64,000 nucleotides of DNA. Origin: Caenorhabditis elegans. Lineage: Eukaryota; Nematoda; Chromadorea; Rhabditida; Rhabditidae. Below the pieces are notes generated by a model. The model ran no database searches and had not been told where the DNA came from. It was given only the letters and a program-made list of their open reading frames with translations. This document shows positions 58,480 to 64,000 of this stretch, piece after piece. The number at the start of each line of letters is the position of its first letter. Position 1 is the first letter of the stretch. The stretch covers positions 3,100,001-3,164,000 of the forward strand of contig NC_003279.8 of the NCBI RefSeq assembly GCF_000002985.6, read 5' to 3'. The position numbers and the translations under genes were made by a program.

Positions 58480-59005
58480 AATGTTTTCAAGTACCAGATA
58501 CCAAGTTTATTCAACTATTTGTCAGGCCACAAGGGCTTTTAAGATTATTCTCAAAGAGCTGAAAGTGAACATTCAAGATGGAAAAAGAAGATAAGAATCT
58601 CATAGTGACAGAGATAAGTGCGTGACGAGGGAAAGAGAAAAATGATGGGAGAGGGACGATGAAAATAAAAAAGAAAAATTGTGCATATTGGACAAGAATG
58701 CAGTTGGTTGGGGAGAAATTGGCAAATAGAAATTGAAGAGAAAGCGTGGAAACGGACTGCACGTTCAACGGCTTAGACCGGCCTAGAAAATGTTTGGAAT
58801 TAGCTATTGACGAGACGCATATGATAGTGCAACTTGAGTATTATGAAATGGTTGGTTCTATGATTTTCGTGTATACTGTTTAGAGGGAGAAAAAACAACT
58901 AACAATGAATATTACTTGGCTCAAAAAAAACATCAGTTGGAGGGAAAAATGATAGAGATTTGGGGATAGGTGGGGGGAGATCATTATCATAAGAGAGCAA
59001 CCAAG
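58480..59005. repeat. Segmental duplication, copy 2 (downstream of vbh-1)
   Basis: Matches 50325-50765 in the same orientation with few substitutions. A block of about 100 bp at 58790-58885 (GGAATTAGCTATTGACGAGA...) is absent from the other copy. Confidence 0.92.
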
Positions 59006-59763
59006 CTTTTTATACCTAACTCGCAATTATTTAATGATAAACTGACGATCATACTGGCGAACAATTATGAAAATATAATTAGACACCCGCAGCTATACCA
59101 AGTTAAGAATTGAATAATTGCAAGACGAATGGTTGGGATCAGATTGGGGAACAAGTAAAAATTAATTAAAAATACACACAATATCACGAATCAACAACGG
59201 GCAGCACTATGTAAACGGGTTTCAACAAAGCTTACAAACAACCGATAATAGAGAAAAACCGTGCTGAGTCCCCGACGCGGTAGTGCATCGGATGCCATCC
59301 AGCGGCCATAAGAAAAACTACAAAACTACGAGATAAAACTGCATTGATTCTCTCGGGGTATTGTTGATGCAAGAAAACAACACCAAGAGAAACAAAACAA
59401 TGGTACAAATTGCCAGGCAACAACAACATTTTTGGGGGAAATGGGAGGATACAATAAAATTCAATGTTAAAACCCTAGATCACGCATAGAATCCATTAAA
59501 ATATTCGTCACTTAAAGCTCTGAGATAAAAAAAATTGAATGATTAAAACACAATTACAGAGAGAATAATATGAAATAAAAGAGAGGAATAAGCCACGCTT
59601 TAAAGAAGGAGACAGAATAAAAAAGAGAAGGAGGAAAAAATGATTATTTTAATATGGATGGAACGAGTAAAGGAAAAAAGGAAGACAACTAAATTATAAA
59701 AAAAGGAGTATGGTGCGAGACTTTAATGTGGAATTCCGGATTTCCGTTTGTTGCGAATAATGT
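59005..59763 (-). other. 3' flank / probable 3'UTR of vbh-1
   Basis: Purine-rich on the plus strand (59560-59660). No supported gene. The minus frame at 59232-59429 lacks a domain. Confidence 0.45.
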
Positions 59764-62283
<2,520 letters not shown>

Positions 62284-62815
62284 TGTAAGACTATATCAAA
62301 CGGAAACCCGGAATTCGAAAAAGAAAAATCGGCGAATCTAAACCGATTTTGTACCCAATTGACGTCGAGATTACAGAATATGTATCTGAAATTCATTTTA
62401 TTGGCTTGTTGCGAAACAAATGAAGTTTTAAGACGGAGAAAATGAGTATTTATCATTAATAAACGACGAATTATCATTTTTCGCATAATTTAACTCGAAA
62501 ATTATGCGAAAAACGATGACAATGGAGAAAATCGACACGAAAAACCGTAGAGAAGAAGCGGAAATGAGAGAAGTGAATTCAGCACGCAATGATGAAGAGA
62601 CGTTTGTTTTCCCATCGAGACCCGCCGACCGTGTAAATCGGTGCGCCTTTAAAGTGCGTGTGTGAGGAAGCGTGTTTCAACGCAAAAAACGCTCCGAAAT
62701 TTCGCGAAATAGAATTAAATTTAATTTTTATTAGAATTTCTATTGAAATATATGGGATTTTATTCAATTTTTTGAATTTCCGACTCAAAATTAATAAAAA
62801 AAAGATTTCCAGGCA
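62284..62815. promoter_or_regulatory. Shared upstream region vbh-1 / mrpl-17
   Basis: 531 bp between divergent ATGs. CGCATAATTTAACTCGAAAATTATGCG near 62482 is an imperfect palindrome. Text at about 62600-62660 (CATCGAGACCCGCCGACCGT, GGTGCGCCTTTAAAG) is a dispersed repeat fragment. A TTTCCAG precedes the mrpl-17 ATG. Confidence 0.5.
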
Positions 62816-63513
62816 ATGTCAGCTCACCGAGTGGCAGTGTCACTGCCAAGAATCGGCGTCACAATTGGTCACGCACCACAAAAGCTGAAAACCGGAGGAA
62901 TTGAGCCAAGCCGTCGTGCTCGTCTCGAAGTGCTCCGTCGCATCGTCACCCGAACTGTCCGTGAGGAACGCGCCGAGCTGAAATGGAACCGCGCCGTCGA
63001 GGCCAGGCCATATTTGGAGAGGGTGAGGGGTTTTTTGTTTGAAAATGAGTGAGAAAATTAAAATTTAAAAAAATAAAATTCAGCTAATTCAATTGGGTGT
63101 CGAAAGAGGACCACTTGACGAGTATACAGCCGAAATGATGGAATGGTGGCTGCCTGAGAAGGATTTAATTACGAAAATGCATGAAGTAAATTGATTTAAA
63201 AAGATTTTTCGCCAAAAAAAAATCATTTTTTTCCCAGGTAATTGTTCCACGATTCCAAGACCGCGATTCTCCATTCACATCACTATTCCGACTTCCACCA
63301 CAACGTCTTCAACAATTTATCCAGAATAAGCGAGAAGTCTGGAAGCGATACGATATCGGAGTTCTGGAAATCGACGGAAATCCATTTCCACAAATACAAG
63401 CAGACCGCGTAGATCAATCTGAATCAATTCTTGATGTTCTTCTAGCTGACGCCCTTCGGAATCACCAGAAGAATCTTCAGGAAAAGCTGGATACTCCGAA
63501 GAAATCTCAATGA
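62816..63513 (+). CDS. mrpl-17: Mitochondrial ribosomal protein bL17m, 194 aa
   Basis: Large-subunit mitoribosomal protein lining the exit-tunnel side. Exons 62816-63022, 63084-63185 and 63238-63513, all phase 0. The N-terminus MSAHRVAVSLPRIGVTIGHA leads into the bL17 core (about 20-130). That core has RRARLEVLRRIVTRTVREER, ARPYLERLIQLG and MEWWLPEKDLITKMHEVIVPR, and FRLPPQRLQQ where bacterial L17 has its C-terminal strand. A nematode extension ends DTPKKSQ. The ATG lies 4 nt after a TTTCCAG acceptor, so trans-splicing is likely. First gene of a tight plus-strand pair, with the next gene starting 178 bp after the stop. Confidence 0.9.
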
Positions 63514-63691
63514 ATTTTTATTATTTTTTTTGTTTTTGTTTCGCTAGAATCCTAGAATTTTTGTTTCTTTATATATTAAACTTTGAATCATTTTCAATAT
63601 TTATAACGAATTTTGTGGTTCGATTCAATTATTTATATCTTTATCTAATTTTTTTCCCACTTTTTCACCGAAAAAATTAAAATTCAGAATA

Positions 63692-64000
63692 ATGTTCGAA
63701 GAGCAACCGGAGGTAATAGAGGCGATCGAGAATAATCGCTTCGAAATTGTCATCAAAAATGTTCGAATCGATTCGGTCACCGAAGCGGCCAATCTTTCCC
63801 AGAAACGGGTTTTCGAGAGTGTAAGGGAATTTTAATTTTTGGAAAATCCGTGAATTTCCGCAAAAAAACGATTTTTTTCTCGGAATTTCAAACAAATTTT
63901 TTTTTTGTAAATTTTATAATACTAAATTCCCATCAAAACCCAAAATTTATTTTCAGATGTCCCAATTGAATCTCCTTTCTCTCACTGGATGCTCTCTTCA
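63692..64000 (+). CDS. Leucine-rich repeat protein, 5' part (LRRC47-like), runs off the window
   Basis: Exon 63692-63820 encodes MFEEQPEVIEAIENNRFEIV and continues to KRVFES, with donor GTAAGG. Exon 2 opens at 63957 after TTTTCAG with MSQLNLLSLTGCSL, an LRR-like LxxLxLxGC pattern. The arrangement, a short helical start then LRRs, is that of LRRC47-type proteins. Only about 57 residues are visible, so the assignment is tentative. TTCAG just before the ATG and the 178-bp gap from mrpl-17 suggest a downstream operon gene with SL2 trans-splicing. Confidence 0.6.

Overview
This window is AT-rich nuclear DNA of a Caenorhabditis nematode, almost certainly C. elegans. Short introns end in TTTTCAG, there are interstitial TTAGGC telomere-type repeats, many palindromic MITEs, dispersed TTTGCCGG satellite, and recognisable C. 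elegans proteins. From memory, not from a search, the gene set (nhr-64-like receptor, col-49-like collagen, lpd-6, dscc-1, vbh-1, mrpl-17) fits the left part of chromosome I. Coding exons were assembled by eye from open frames plus splice sites. Frames and phases close for all main models.

Layout. 1-2000: satellite and 5' flank, with a possible 13-nt upstream coding exon at 1983. 4368-9522 (+): HNF4-type nuclear receptor. 9648-14000: poorly conserved small exons and GCGC-rich repeat islands. 15432-17625 (-): small secreted protein. 17.6-33 kb: a gene desert of satellites, TIR elements and inverted repeats. 33013-35233 (-): small membrane-anchored protein with a LINE relic in its intron. 35733-36194 (+): catalytically dead Lon protease relic. 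37209-38411 (+): cuticle collagen. 38597-40567 (-): four-helix membrane protein. 41733-43168 (-): secreted 12-cysteine DUF19-type protein.

The right half is gene-dense. LPD-6 (Peter Pan/Ssf1 ribosome biogenesis, 44521-47784, -) is divergent with DSCC-1 (DCC1 cohesion clamp-loader subunit, 48017-50304, +) across 230 bp. Then come a two-finger C2H2 protein (50778-51979, -), an unrecognised coiled-coil gene (53043-55568, +), and VBH-1 (DDX3/Vasa-like helicase, 59764-62283, -). VBH-1 is divergent with MRPL-17 (62816-63513, +). MRPL-17 is followed closely by the first exons of an LRR protein (63692-end, +), probably in an operon. Much of this half serves RNA, ribosome and chromosome maintenance.

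No new biological system is convincingly visible. The best leads are the satellite-plus-core repeat family, telomere repeats sitting sense-oriented in two introns, long near-perfect hairpins inside introns of essential genes, two local segmental duplications, the Lon relic, an 18-G tract, and several unannotated-looking small genes.
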